DNA of 64,000 bases from Bufo bufo (GCF_905171765.1 NC_053392.1:446986837-447050836); one strand, 5' to 3'; counted from the first letter of the stretch, positions 46,049 through 57,372 are shown. The notes: a model not told the origin generated them from the letters alone. Made by a program: numbers and translations.

Positions 46049-46800
46049 ACCTCTGACCTACTGCGGAACTTAGGAGGATTCACCCGTCTAGTGGCGCCCC
46101 CTATTTGCATTGGTTCGACCGGATCATAACAAACCGATCCCTGCCCTATAGAGGCCTCCGTAAAATTTTATAGTCTCTCCCTGAGTCGTCTGTCGATTCT
46201 TATGGACAGAGACATAGCAGCCTCAAGAGACCCTGGGACCTCGTATACCGCCAGCGCGTCTTTTAATTTTTCAGACAACCCCTGGCAGAACTGACTCCAA
46301 AGGGCCGAGTCGTTCCATAATGTATCAGTAGCCCACCTACGGAATTCGGAACAATATAGTTCAGCAGACCAGTTCTCTTGCCGAAGTCTACGTAGTTTAG
46401 ACTCAGCCAGTGAGACCCTGTCCGGGTCATCATATACGAGACCCAGGGCTTCAAAAAACTCCTCCACTGATAGTAAGGCCGGAAAGTCTGATGGTAGGGA
46501 GAAAGCCCAAGCCTGGGGATCTCCTTGCAGGAGAGAAATTACAATGCCCACCTGTTGTTCCTCACCGCCGGAGGATCTAGGGCGTAACCTGAAGAACAAT
46601 TTGCAAGCCTCTCTGAAGGTTACAAATTGGTCTCTCCCTCCTGAGAACCTATCAGGTAAAGCCACTTTTGGCTCAGGAGTACCTTGGTTTCCCGTAGCAA
46701 CGGTGGAACCCCCGGATTGCTGCTGCACTGTTGCTTTTAATCCTGCCACTTCAAGGGATAACCCCTGTAATTGTTTTGCCACAACCGTAACCGGATCCAT
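45958..46800 (-). pseudogene. Gypsy gag with in-frame stop
   Basis: The start MDPVTVVAKQLQGLSLEVAG at 46800 is preferred over an upstream Met in a poly-T leader. A gag capsid-like region follows (FVTFREACKLFFRLRPRSS; WSAELYCSEFRRWATDTLW). TAA at 46170-46168 interrupts after IRIDRRLRERL. The same frame then continues to a CCHC zinc knuckle CFRCGGRGHFVKVC at about 46076-46035 and stops at 45958. The protein would package element RNA. Confidence 0.85.
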
Positions 46801-46897
46801 AGTGGAACAGAAAAAATACAAAGGAAAACAGCAAGCAAAAAAAAAAAAAAAGAAAAGAAATGTCACTTTTTTTTTTTTTTTTAAAGGCCAGATATAC

Positions 46898-47508
46898 TGT
46901 CACGAACGCTATCCCAGCAGCAGTCGTGTCGCACCAGACGGAGGGGAAGGGGGACCCTTATCTACGGATGGGAAATAGAATGGCCACCCCTGAATATCTC
47001 TAAGCTGGCACCTGTCTGCCCTGATACCCTATGAATCAGTCACCCTATGAAGACTAGACTGGGGAACGGCAGATGGGAGCACTAGTCACCATCACTCACG
47101 TCTAGGAGAACAACAGGGGAAGACAGCAACAAACAATCTATAGCAGAGATAGACTTATCCAGTCACGAGCAGAGAAGGCGATCCCAAACACGACAGTCCA
47201 CGCCGGACAAGAGCTCCACAGCAACACCATCAAACGATCTCCTTCAAAGGTCAGAATAGAACTGGAAGTAAGGACTATATCTGGCAATGACTGCAAGTGA
47301 AACTGAAACTAATATAGTAGCTGGGAGTGGCAGACAGGACTCACCTGAGAAGGATGCCTACAAACTCCCAGTCAGGACAAAAAGGTTCACAAGGCAAAAC
47401 CCAGATGACATACCCTGAACCACGGAGAAAACTCACAAGCTATTGCGAGTAGCAAGTCGCTGCGACCTTCTCCTCCCAGACCTGTCTGGATCAGTCACAG
47501 TCGTGACA
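46898..47508 (-). repeat. Gypsy 5' LTR, 611 bp
   Basis: It begins tgtcacgaacgctatcccag and ends cagtcgtgaca on the plus strand. It differs from the other LTR mainly by an internal deletion near 47028. A homopolymer run separates it from gag (46870-46882 region); no clear tRNA primer match was recognised at 46885-46897. Confidence 0.95.
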
Positions 47509-48258
47509 ATAACGCTTGAATTTCACACTTACAGATGCAGCAGGGGTAGTAAAATTTAGTATTTTGCCCAAAAAGGGTGTTTTTTAAAACCCAGAATATT
47601 ATAGCTGTATTTCTAGCTTAAATTGCACACTGACTAATGCTGCAAAGGCACCAGATGTAGGATATTGCCAAAAATGGGTGTTTTTTTTAAACCCAGAATA
47701 TTATTGCAGTATTTCAAGCTTGGATTTCAATGTCACATAAGCTCATATGCAGTGCTGGTGCACTGAGCTTGCATAAAATGGCTGCTGCCGCCCACCTAAC
47801 TAACAGACGGATAAAAGTTATTTTTCTCTGTCACTGGACTCAGGGCAGGGCAAAAAGATTGTGCACTGCACCCACACAACAATATCTATGTAGATCACTG
47901 AGTTCAATTGCAGTTCTGATTAAAGTTTCTTTCCTATTCTCTACCTCACAGCAGCAGCATCCTAGCCCTACACTGAGCACACAGAGTGACGTGCAGTGCT
48001 ACGTGACTCCAGCTTATATAGAGGCTGGGTCACATGGTGCACTGGCTAATCACAGCCATGCCATTAGTAGGCATGGCTGTGATGGCTTCTAAGGCACAGA
48101 GTTAAACGCTTGTTGATTGGCTGCTCTGCAGCCTTTTAAAAAGCGGCAGTAAATCGCCGAACACCAAACCCGAACTTTTACTGAAATGTTCGGGGTCCAA
48201 AAATCCTAAAGTTCAGTATGAACCTGAACTTTACAGTTCGGGTTCGCTCAACCCTATT
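47509..48258 (-). repeat. hAT2 5' end: subterminal region and terminal repeat
   Basis: After the ATAAC duplication, about two subterminal repeat units run to 47730. Then come gtgctggtgcactgagcttg, gcataaaatggctgctg, ctacgtgactccagcttata, tagaggctgggtcacatgg, the palindrome at 48049-48083, and the terminal repeat from about 48150 with gttcgg-type half-sites. On the minus strand the element begins TAGGGTTGAGCGAACCCGAA. A TATA-like cttatatagagg lies at about 48012-48023, a candidate promoter. Confidence 0.78.
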
Positions 48259-48696
48259 TGGGGCCTGTACTCCAGTGGCCTACATTAACATTTTTATCCA
48301 TTGACTGCATAATGTACATCGAGCCACATAATCACAATTTCTTTTATGTCAGTTGAATGCCTAATTTTTAAGGACCTTATTCCCGTGGCCTAAAATAAAA
48401 TCTTTCTAGGCTCCAGCAGGGCACATTTCTGAGAATTTCCCTTTAAGACGCATAAAAATGTCGCCTGATTAAAATACATATTTTTGAGGGGAATTTTTGC
48501 CATTGATATTCTTCTGGTATATCACTGTTCATGTTGTTGGACGATTTGTGCACTTCATGTAAGTATTTGGTGACTGCAAATATGACCTAAAGGTTTTTCA
48601 GGTTCGCCTGCCATTAAAGTGAATGGGGCCTGCTGCGAACTTGCGGATCGCGAACATTTGATCACATTTGCGAATCGTCTCTGACGATGTTCGTCC
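48259..48696 (-). mobile_element. End of another hAT-type element
   Basis: Reading leftward from 48696 the minus strand begins TATAGTGATGGACGAACATC, followed by a sequence with gcgaac and ttcgc half-sites, the usual form of a hAT terminus. Interior sequence to about 48259 has no gene. The other end is not identified. Confidence 0.5.
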
Positions 48697-48699
48697 ATC

Positions 48700-49092
48700 A
48701 CTATAAGTGACTGCTGCATGACTTGGGGCTCAGACTACTTGGCTGATGTGCAAGGGGTTGAGGTGGAAGACGGATGCCCGTGGGCCGCTGAAGTCAACTC
48801 TACGCTTTCAGCAGTGGATTGGGTTGAAGTAAATGTGAAGGAACTGGAGGCATTGTCAGCCATCCAATCTACTACTGCCTCTACTTGTTCTGGCCTCACC
48901 ATTCTTAGAGCGGTATTCGGGCCTACAAAATGACGCAGAATGTCCTGTCGCCTGTGTGTCCCAGAGGAAGGTGTTTCATTTGGGTGCGAAGCTGGCGCAG
49001 ATCAACAACACCCTCCCGCTGCAGCAAGAGCTCCACCAACACCAGCAGCACCACGACGATGGCCATGTCTCCTTGTTGATGTCTCCTCATTT
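48700..49092 (-). pseudogene. hAT3 transposase N-terminal fragment
   Basis: A minus-strand frame reads LRHFVGPNTALRMVRPEQVE, then VVDWMADNASSSFTFTSTQS and SEPQVMQQS. It matches residues about 50-130 of the hAT1 transposase. There is a frame break between the start region (near 49090) and this piece, and a TAG before SEPQ. The 3' remainder is cut off at about 48700 by the neighbouring element end. Confidence 0.75.
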
Positions 49093-49315
49093 TGTTAAGG
49101 TCACCCACAAAATTGGCAGACAGACGAACAATTGTAAATCCGAGTCACGGATGCAAAAGAGGTGTTTAGCACAAAAAAAAAATATATGTAGGTTGCACCG
49201 ACCCAATTAACAGGCTGATTATTTTTTTATGAAAAAACCTTTACTTGCCACTGTCACAGGGAAATATAATAGTTAATCAGTCTGTTAATTGTTTTGGAGA
49301 GACATACCTATTATA

Positions 49316-50937
49316 CAGTGGGATGCAAAAGTTTGGGCAACCTTCTTAATCGTCATGATTTTCCTGTATAAATCGTTGGTTGTTACGATAAAAAATGTCA
49401 GTTAAATATATCATATAGGAGACACACAGTGATATTTGAGAAGTGAAATGAAGTTTATTGGATTTGCAGAAAGTGTGCTATAATTTTTTTAACAAAATTA
49501 GGCAGGTGCATAAATTTGGGCACCACAAAAAAGAAATGAAATCAATATTTAGTAGATCCTCCTTTTGCAGAAATTACAGCCTCTAAACGCTTCCTGTAGG
49601 TTCCAATGAGAGTCTGGATTCTGGTTGAAGGTATTTTGGACCATTCCTATTTACAAAACATCTTTAGTTCATTCAGGTTTGATGGCTTCTGAGCATGGAC
49701 AGCTCTCTTTAAGTCACATCACAGATTTTCAATTATATTCAGATCTGGGGACTGAGATGGCCATTCCAGAACGTTGTACTTGTTCCTCTGCATAAATGCC
49801 TTAGTGGATTTTGAGCAGTGTTTAGGGTCGTTGTCTTGTTGAAAGATCCAGCCTTGTCACTGATTCCTGGACATTGGTCTCCAGAATCTGCTGATACTGA
49901 GTGGAATCCATGCGTCCCTCAACTTTGACAAGAGTCCCAGTCCCTGCACTGGCCACACAGCCCCACAGCATGATGGAACCACCACCATATTTTACTGTAG
50001 GTAGCAGGTGTTTTTCTTGGAATGCTGTGTTCTTTTTCCTCCATGCATAACGCCCCTTGTTATGGCCAAATAACTCAATTTTAGTTTCATCAGTCCACAG
50101 CATCTTATTCCAAAATGAAGCTGGCTTGTCCAAATGTGCTTTAGCCCACCTCAAGCGGCACTTTTTGTGCTGTGGGCGGAGAAAAGGCTTCCTCTGCATC
50201 ACTCTCGCATACAGCATCTCCTTGTGCCAAGTGCGCCGAATGGTTGAACGATGCACAGTGACTTCATCTGCAACAAGATGATGTTGTAGGTCTTTGGTGC
50301 TGGTCTGTGGGTTGACTCGGACTGTTCTCACCATTCGTCGCTTCTGTCTATCCAAGATTTTTCTGGGTCTGCCACTTCGAGCCTTAACTTGAACTGAGCC
50401 TGTGGTCTTTTATTTCCTCAATATGTTCCTAACTGTGGAAATAGACAGCTGAAATCTCTGAGACAGCTTTCTGTATCCTTCCCATAAACCATGATGGTGA
50501 ACAATCTTTGTCTTCAGGTCATTTGAGAGTTGTTTTGAGACCCCCATGTTGCTACTCTTCAGAGAAAATTAAAAGAGGAGGGAAACTTACAATTGACCCC
50601 CTTAAATACTCTTTCTCATAATTGGATTCACCTGTGTATGTAGGTTAGGGGTTTACTGAGCTTACCAAGCCAATTTGAGTTCCAATAATTAGTTCTAAAG
50701 GTTTTGGAATCAATAAAATGACAACAGTGCCCAAATTTATGCACCTGCCTAATTTTGTTTCATAAATTATAGCACACTTTCTGTAAATCCAATAAACTTC
50801 ATTTCACTTCTCAAATATCACTGTGTGTGTCTCCTATATGATATATTTAACTGACATTTTTTTATCTTAACAACCAACGATTTATACAGGAAAATCATGA
50901 CGATTAACAAGGTTGCCCAAACTTTCGCATCCCACTG
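49316..50937 (-). mobile_element. Tc1/mariner element
   Basis: Inverted ends start cagtgggatgcaaaagtttg and finish caaactttcgcatcccactg. TA flanks both (49314-49315 and 50938-50939). Repeats inside the ends (gtgatatttgagaagtgaaa and its complement) give long terminal inverted repeats of about 190 bp. It lies in the 5' UTR of hAT3. Confidence 0.93.
49542..50547 (-). pseudogene. Tc1-like transposase pseudogene
   Basis: It starts MGVSKQLSNDLKTKIVHHHG at 50547 with an N-terminal helix-turn-helix region. A stop (TAA) falls at about 50414, just before the GRPRKI linker. The catalytic part has MLWTDETKIELFGHNKGRYA (first Asp) and IMLWGCVASAGTGTL. After about 49822 the frame is lost; [13 protein letters not shown] remnants are readable near 49745. 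The normal end is at about 49542. Several further stops show the copy is dead. Confidence 0.88.
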
Positions 50938-50939
50938 TA

Positions 50940-51300
50940 TTTACCTGTCACTGGTGCAAAGGAGTCGGATTGCACGATCTATAATCCCTAGAGGTCGCCA
51001 GCACACTTTTTAAAAATAATAAAGGCCTAATACTCTCCCTGCCTTCAGCAGCATCCTGTCCCTACACTAGTTAGAGCAGAATGGCGGCGCACCATGTGAT
51101 CCACCATTTATGCATGCATGGTCACATGGTGTGTCGGCCATTCACAGCCATGCCAATACTAGGCATGACTGTGATGGTTTCAAATTACCCACAGCTTAAA
51201 CACTTGTTAATTGGCCGCACTGCAGCCTTTCAACAAGGTTTATTTAAACTATACAATGAACCCGGACACAGACTTTGGCATCAAAATCCATGTTCGTGTT
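50940..51300 (-). repeat. hAT3 5' subterminal region
   Basis: The landmarks cagcagcatcctgtccctac, gtcacatggtgtgt, tcacagccatgccaatacta, ggcatgactgtgatgg and ggccgcactgcagcctttca match the 5' ends of hAT2 and of 16591-17007, in the same order and orientation. The terminal repeat is weak or lost beyond about 51250. Confidence 0.72.
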
Positions 51301-51660
51301 GGAGTTTATGAGGGTTTAACTGTATTTCTATGGAGCCTGCCACAGGCAGGGGCTCCATAAAAATTACTAGGCAGCAGCCTTCTGTAACACACTCCTTCCC
51401 CAGTCCCAGGTGGGGGGAACCGGAGCACACCCAGAAGCGTGCCCTGTGTTTTCAGCAATCAGATGCCCGTGTCAGGATTGACCACGTCATCTGAAGTATT
51501 AAATGTCCGTAACCATCATTAGCGCCGGTCGTGGCTATAGCACCCACTCCGCTCAGGAGTGGGGCCATCTTTACTTTAAAGTCCCAACCAACGACGTACA
51601 TAGCCGCATGGCGGTAGGAAAGGAATAATTGAAATGAACAAGTTGCCAATTTTTTTATTT
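51301..51660. repeat. Unidentified dispersed-repeat-like sequence
   Basis: This segment is GC-richer than its surroundings, with ggagcctgccacaggcaggg (a short palindrome) at 51331 and cgctcaggagtggggccatc at 51550. I see no gene. It may be the tail of a DNA transposon but has no recognisable ends. Confidence 0.35.
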
Positions 51661-52060
51661 TATTCCAACAGTCTGTAAATACAATAAACGGAAATAGATG
51701 ATTGAGGCCTGACGCTTATTTTCACATTAACACTCACTGGTAAATAGTTGCCCTATCCTGTATACTGATGTACTGATCAGCTTTATGCTGTTTTCACTAA
51801 ATTAAACCTACCAAAAAATAAATTCCAACTGTGGGATAGAATAAACGGAAATGGATTATTGAGGCCTGACACTTATTTTTATGTTAACACTCAAAAGTAA
51901 ATTGCTGCCCTACCCTGTGTATTAGTGTACTGATCACCTTTTTGCTAGTTTTATTAAATTCAATAATCAACCTCCCCCAAAAAATTGTGTGTGAATGGAA
52001 CTGTGTGTGTGGAGATAATAAACTAATGTAGCCCTAATATTTAGTTCTTATTAACTGATG
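51661..52060. repeat. 157-bp tandem repeat, two copies and a remnant
   Basis: ataaacggaaatagatgatt at 51684 recurs as ataaacggaaatggattatt at 51841, followed by gaggcctgac and gtactgatca in both. A third, more diverged copy begins near 52016 (ataataaactaatgtagccc). Confidence 0.75.
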
Positions 52061-52700
52061 TATACGTTTTTCAAACTCTAGTTTTTTCATCACTAGTATT
52101 CTATATGCTATGCTATATTGCTGGTAGAACACATGTTGTACAATTTCCGCTTATTCCATCTCCCTACCCCCATCCCCTATAAAGAAAAGGATTTTTGTGA
52201 AAATCTCTCCCTGGTGGATAGCTTCCCTGCCTCCATATTCTACACACACATTTCATTCTTCTTTGTAATTCTAGACTTTCCCTCCACTGTCCCTGGCAGC
52301 AGAATACAAGGTTTAATGATTTCTGACTGTCCCTGAATTCATTAGGTGGTTTTTCTGGCAGACACTGTAAAACCCAATCACCCTCTTTCACACCCCAGCA
52401 CAGAATGATAATCCTCTTGTTCTGATAGGGCACCTACCTGCCTGCTGCAGCACTAATTGGCTCATCCATGCTGTCGTCCTGGGAACCAATCAGGGAGTGC
52501 CCCCCCACTCCTTCTCAGGGTCATGTGAGAACCCTTCTCCTTCCTCCCTAGTGCTTATTTTCCTGTCGATGTGCACTAAAATTGCACAATGCACCATTTT
52601 ACTAGATTCATCCTAAATGAACCTGAAAAGATTACAGTTCGTCTGGCATCCAAAAAATAGAAAAGTTCGGACTGAAACCGGTTCAGTACGCACTGGTCTG
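52061..52700. repeat. hAT-like 5' region remnant
   Basis: The order of motifs (a GC-rich block with gcctgctgcagcactaattg, gggtcatgtgagaaccc, and a tail with cctgaaaagattacagttcg, aaaagttcggactgaaaccg) resembles the outer end of the hAT family described above, with more divergence. It ends near 52695. No transposase sequence is seen. Confidence 0.45.
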
Positions 52701-52916
52701 CTTATTCTTAGTTCACCTATTTTTAGCAGTCACAGACATGTAATATTGGATCATTTTCCTCAAGAAATAAAAGATAACTAAATCGAATAAATGATCACTT
52801 ATCTACTTTTAGAACTTGTGTGAAAATCTGTTGTAGTTTTAGGTCAAATTTCTGAAGTCACAAAATAAATTTGGAAGTGTTCTAAAACCTTCAAGCACCA
52901 CTGTACTTTTATGAGG

Positions 52917-53067
52917 TCAAACTGGCGTAAAGTAGAACTGGTTTAGTTGCCCATAGCAACCAATTAGATTCCACCTTTCATTTTCCAAAGGAGCAGTCAA
53001 AAATGAAAGGTGGAATTTGATTGGTTGCTATGGGCAACTAAGTCAGTTCTACTTTACACCAGTTTGA
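52917..53067. mobile_element. Hairpin MITE, ~65-bp arms
   Basis: tcaaactggcgtaaagtaga and tctactttacaccagtttga are the inverted ends. Inside, ttgcccatagcaaccaatta and aaatgaaaggtggaatttga continue the stem. The whole folds on a ~20-bp loop (ttccaaaggagcagtcaaa). The caaccaat and ggtggaat motifs are those of a very common amphibian repeat (from memory). Confidence 0.82.
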
Positions 53068-53273
53068 TAAATGACCCCATTAGTCTTTAAATCAATTTAG
53101 TAGGAATTCAAAATACCATTATGCCTTATATTAAAGAGGTTAAAACACATGCAGTATGACAAATGTTCAATAGAACACAAATTTAGTTTTATATCCCTAT
53201 AAACGTTATTTAAATTAAAACAATACCTAAAATGATTCATTGTCAAACAATGTATTGTTCTTTTTGGTCTTAC

Positions 53274-53409
53274 CTAACATAAAAAGAGCAATCCGTCCAG
53301 TATACTGAGAAAGTTTTCCAAAAACCATTGAGGAAATGGAGTTTGTTGCTCCGAAGCAAATCATTACATATCCCACAAAGTGTATACCCAATGTACATGT
53401 AACATAAGC
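53274..53409 (-). CDS. unc93a: Likely exon of an UNC93A-like gene
   Basis: On the minus strand an open 136-bp segment is preceded by a pyrimidine stretch and AG (53411-53410) and followed by GTAAG (53273-53269), a good acceptor and donor pair. It encodes AYVTCTLGIHFVGYVMICFG, then ATNSISSMVFGKLSQYTGRI and ALFML. This resembles a membrane-spanning part of UNC93A, a multi-pass membrane protein of the UNC93/MFS-like family; the match is from memory. The exon starts in phase 0 and ends after one base of the next codon. The remaining exons lie outside the window or were not recognised. It is the only host coding sequence I find. Confidence 0.72.
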
Positions 53410-53788
53410 CTAAAAGAAAAAGTAAATTATAAAATACGTTTTAATTTTAATATAATGTATTTTATTAAACAGTATTGGCGACTTGGGACAACTGAATGCA
53501 GTGCAAAAACAATTGGTAAGAGAATTTGAAAATGCATGAAAAAAGAAGGTAACAGAGTATAGAGATAAATAGTACATGTCCCAAGCATTTAATAGAAGCT
53601 CAGCAACTGATGCACAGGCACTGTTAAGGCCATTTATTAGCCGGCAGTGGTCATGTGCATGTAGACGTATGTCACATTTCCTGTCTGATGGGGCAACGGG
53701 GACACGAACTGCAGCGCTGCAGGCAGGACACTCTGTCAAAGTAAGTGGGTTTTTGTTCTTACAGCCTGTCCAGTTATAGACAACCCTT
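53410..53788. other. Intron-like sequence, nothing recognised
   Basis: AT-rich sequence flanks the exon to about 53560. A block from 53600 to 53770 (ccggcagtggtcatgtgcat, gcagcgctgcaggcaggaca) may be an old dispersed repeat. No gene or clear repeat edge is seen. Confidence 0.4.
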
Positions 53789-53981
53789 TTAACCTCCTAC
53801 CGACCGCCTAATGCAGGGATGCACATTCACTACACAAGCGCTGCGGCGATAAAAAAAATCTGTATTTGGATTTTTTATCAATCAGCAGCTTCCTGTACTT
53901 CGCTAGCCTCCCATTTGTAAGACAGGCTTGCTTTTTATCTTGGGTAGTCTCAGGGAATACCCCCTAAATTTAGTTGACCAA

Positions 53982-55810
53982 ATGGCAAGTAAGGAGTATT
54001 CTTCTGAAGAGGCCTACAGGCTTCTGACCCAGTCGGATGAGGAATGGGAACCCTCATCTGACGAATTCAGCGGGTCAGAATACGAACCTGTAGAAAGCAG
54101 AGGCAGTCTGACCCAAAGTTCAGACGATGAGGTTGAGGTCCCTGATACCACCAGGCGTACCCGGCCCCGTGTTGCTAGACCACAGGTTGCGCAGGATCCG
54201 CTTCAAGGGCAGCAGAGTGGGGCTGGCGCTGTCGGATTACGTGGTGAGGCATACACCAGCAGCGCAGCCCATGCTGGACTTAGTACCAGCACTGCCGTAG
54301 AACATGGTGAAGTGGCGAGCACCAGAAGGGCAGTTGAAGCTGGTACGGTGGCACGTGCAGTAGTTCCCCCATCGCAGCCACCGCACAGACAGGCCCGTAG
54401 AGCCCCTAAAGTCCCTGAGGTGCTGGCAAACCCTGATTGGCAGCCCCCATCTTCAGCGGCACCAGTAGTTCCCCCTTTCACCGCCCAGTCTGGAGTTCGG
54501 GTTGAGACAGCTCAGATCGGATCGGCACTGGGGTTTTTTGAGCTGTTCTTCACTGCAGAGCTCTTAGACTTAGTCGTGGCAGAAACAAACCGGTATACCA
54601 CTCAATTTATAGCCGCCAACCCGGGAAGCTTTTATGCCCAGTCTTTCCGGCGGAAACCCATCCAAGTTTCCGAATTTAAAACTTTTCTGGGCCTTCTCCT
54701 CAACATGGGCCTGACAAAAAAGCATGAATTGCGGTCATATTGGTCCACGAACCCAATTCATCACATACCCATGTTCTCTGCTACCATGTCCAGGACACGA
54801 TTTGAGACCATCCTGCGTTTCCTGCACTTTAGTGATAATAGCACCTCTCGTCCCAAAGGCCACCCCGCATTTGACCGGCTCCACAAAATTTGGCCCCTCA
54901 TAGACCACTTTAACACCAAATTTGCAGATTTGTATACCCCTGAGCAAAACATCTGCATAGACGATTCCCTGATACATTTTACCGGGCGCTTTGGCTTCAA
55001 ACAATACATCCCAAGCAAGCGCGCCCGGGTCAAATTGTAGAAGCTCTCTGAAAGGGCCACAGGCTATACGCACAAATTTCGTGTCTATGAGGGTAAAGAT
55101 CAGACCCTGGAGCCGGTCGGTTGCCCTGACTACCTGGGGAGCAGTGGGAAGACGTCTGGGACTTGGTGTCACCCTTATTTGGCAAGGGGTACCACCTTTA
55201 TGTGGACAATTTCTACACAAGTGTGCCCCTCTTCAGGCATTTGTTTCTAGAACAGATTGGCTGCTGTGGCACCGCGCGACCTAGTCGCCGGGGCTTCCCC
55301 CAACGGCTCGTTACCACCCGTCTTGCAAGGGGGGAGAGGGCTGCCTTGTGTAACGAAGAACTGCTCGCGGTGAAATGGAGAGACAAGCGTGACGTTTACA
55401 TGCTCTCCTCTATTCACGCAGACACGACAATCCAAATTGAATGAGCAACTGGAGTCATCGAAAAGCCCCTCTGTATCCACAACTATAATTTGCTCATGGG
55501 AGGGGTGGACTTCAATGACCAGATGTTGGCTCCTTATTTAATCTCCCGCAGGACAAGACGCTGGTATAAGAAGGTGACTGTATATTTAATTCAATTGGCT
55601 GTATATAATAGTTTTGTTCTCTACAGTAAGGCTGGGAGAACAAGATCCTTCCTCAAATTTCAGGAAGAGATCATCGAGAACCTCCTGTATATAAATCATC
55701 GAGAACCTCCTGTATATAAAGTTAATGTTAATAAATTGATTGCGTTGCGGCCTGTTTTTTTTTTTGACCTTCTATGTGGACCAACCGATGAACCAGCTGC
55801 AGCACTGATG
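53982..55810 (+). pseudogene. piggyBac transposase pseudogene
   Basis: The start MASKEYSSEEAYRLLTQSDE at 53982 fits the acidic N-terminus of piggyBac transposases; an in-frame Met lies upstream at 53928. The core is LLLNMGLTKKHELRSYW, FETILRFLHFSDN and ICIDDSLIHFTGR (first catalytic Asp). A TAG at 55038-55040 replaces a codon in the KLYKL-type motif. A frame change near 55155 leads to YHLYVDNFYTSVPLF (second Asp). TGA at 55442-55444 is followed in the same frame by LLMGGVDFNDQM (third Asp) and SRRTRRWYKKVTVYLIQLAV. Tc1 insertion at 55811 separates the last part (57373 to about 57490). All three catalytic Asp codons survive but no full frame does. Confidence 0.92.
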
Positions 55811-55812
55811 TA

Positions 55813-57370
55813 CAGTCGTGGCCAAAAGTTTTGAGAATTACATAAATATTGGAAATTGGAAAAGTTGCTGCTTAAGTTTTTATAATAGCAATTTGCATAT
55901 ACTCCAGAAAGTTATGAAGAGTGATCAGATGAATTGCATAGTCCTTCTTTGCCATGAAAATTAACTTAATCCCAAAAAAACCTTTCCACTGCATTTCATT
56001 GCTGTCATTAAAGGACCTGCTGAGATCATTTCAGTAATCGTCTTGTTAACTCAGGTGAGAATGTTGACGAGCACAAGGCTGGAGATCATTATGTCAGGCT
56101 GATTGGGTTAAAATGGCAGACTTGACATGTTAAAAGGAGGGTGATGCTTGAAATCATTGTTTTTCCATTGTTAACCATGGTGACCTGCAAAGAAACGCGT
56201 GCAGCCATCATTGCGTTGCATAAATATGGCTTCACAGGCAAGAATATGGTGGCTACTAAGATTGCACCTCAATCAACAATTTATAGGATCATCAAGAACT
56301 TCAAGGAAATAGGTTCAATTCTTGTTAAGAAGGCTTCAGGGCGTCCAAGAAAGTCCAGCAAGTGCCAAGATCGTCTCCTAAAAAGGATTCAGCTGCAGGA
56401 TCGGAGTGCCACCAGTGCAGAGCTTGCTCAGGAATGGCAGCAGGCAGGTGTGAGCGCATCTGCACGCACAGGGAGTCAAAGACTTTCGGAAGATGGCCTG
56501 GTGTCAAGAAGGGCAGCAAAGAAGCCACTTCTCTCCAAAAAAAACATCAGGGACAGATTGATCTTCTGCAGGAAGTTTGGTGAATGGACTGCTGAGGACT
56601 GGGTCAAAGTCATATTCTCCGATGAAGCCTCTTTCCGATTGTTTGGGGCATCTGGAAAAAGGCTTGTTGGGAGAAGAAAAGGTGAGCGCTACCATCAGTC
56701 CTGTGTCATGCCAACAGTAAAGCATCCTGATACCATTCATGTGTGGGGTTGCTTCTCATCCAAGGGAATGGGCTCACTCACAATTTTGCCCTAAAACACA
56801 GCCATGAATAAAGAATGGTACCTAAACACCCTCCAACAGCAACTTCTTCCAACAATCCAACAACAGTTTGGTGAAGAACAATGCATTTTCCAGCACGATG
56901 GAGCACCGTGCCATAAGGCAAAAGTGATAACTAAGTGGCTCGGGGACAAAAAACGTTGACATTTTGGTTCCATGGCCTGGAAATTCCCCAGATCTTAATC
57001 CCATTGAGAACTTGTGGTCAATCCTCAAGAGGCGAGTGGACAAACAAAAACCCACTAATTCTGACAAACTCCAAGAAGTGATTATGAAAGAATGGGTTGC
57101 TATCAGTCAGGAATTGGCCCAGAAGTTGATTGAGAGCATGCCCAGTCGAATTGCAGGGGTCCTGAAAAAGAAGGGCCAACACTGCAAATACTGACACTTT
57201 GCATAAATGTCATGTAATTGTCGATAAAAGCCTTTGAAACGTATGAAGTGTGTGTAATTATATTTCACTACATCACAGAAACAACTGAAACAAAGATCTA
57301 AAAGCAGTTTAGCAGCAGACTTTGTGAAAACCAATTTTTGTGTCATTCTCAAAACTTTTGGCCACGACTG
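55813..57370 (+). mobile_element. Tc1/mariner element, copy A
   Basis: The ends cagtcgtggccaaaagtttt and aaaacttttggccacgactg are perfect inverted repeats, flanked by TA at 55811-55812 and 57371-57372. The insertion interrupts the piggyBac transposase: codons on its left continue directly on its right. It is about 1.56 kb with one transposase gene. Confidence 0.95.
56177..57194 (+). pseudogene. Tc1 transposase, copy A
   Basis: It starts MVTCKETRAAIIALHKYGFT at 56177, with a paired-like HTH (SASGRPRKSS linker-like GRPRK motif) and catalytic motifs VIFSDEASFRLFG and FQHDGAPCH, then SPDLNPIENLW (DD34E-type). A TAA at 56792-56794 follows SKGMGSLTILP. A 1-bp change near 56955 shifts the frame, and the end is readable from 56964 to the TGA at 57194. 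The three catalytic acidic residues are kept. The gene is one nonsense and one indel from open. Confidence 0.92.
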
Positions 57371-57372
57371 TA

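Larger units (their letters stand above)
41993..47508 (-). mobile_element. Ty3/Gypsy chromovirus, near full length
   Basis: Two LTRs flank a gag-pol region on the minus strand, and the insertion is bordered by the 5-bp duplication ATAAC (41988-41992 and 47509-47513). The empty site is matched by the neighbouring unit at 40930-40950 (gtatataacgcttgaatttc). The order is 5' LTR (right), gag, protease, reverse transcriptase, RNase H, integrase and chromodomain, then polypurine tract and 3' LTR. It is disabled by one stop in gag, one in pol and an RT active-site change. Confidence 0.95.
37435..48258 (-). mobile_element. hAT2: minus-strand hAT, split by MITE and Gypsy element
   Basis: From right to left: a 5' terminal repeat with gttcgggttcgctcaaccct (48234-48253), a 5' subterminal region, tandem subterminal repeats, and a transposase pseudogene. 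A T2-type MITE (41189-41931) and a 5.5-kb Gypsy element (41993-47508) are inserted in the 5' repeats. The 3' terminal repeat is not found; the element stops near an A-run at 37446. This copy shows what lies between the 5' end and the gene, and so explains the satellite at 1-16590. Confidence 0.8.

Noticed and set aside
53928..53981. Upstream start of the piggyBac transposase
   Set aside because: The in-frame Met at 53928 adds 18 residues unlike the usual acidic start; the Met at 53982 fits the family better.
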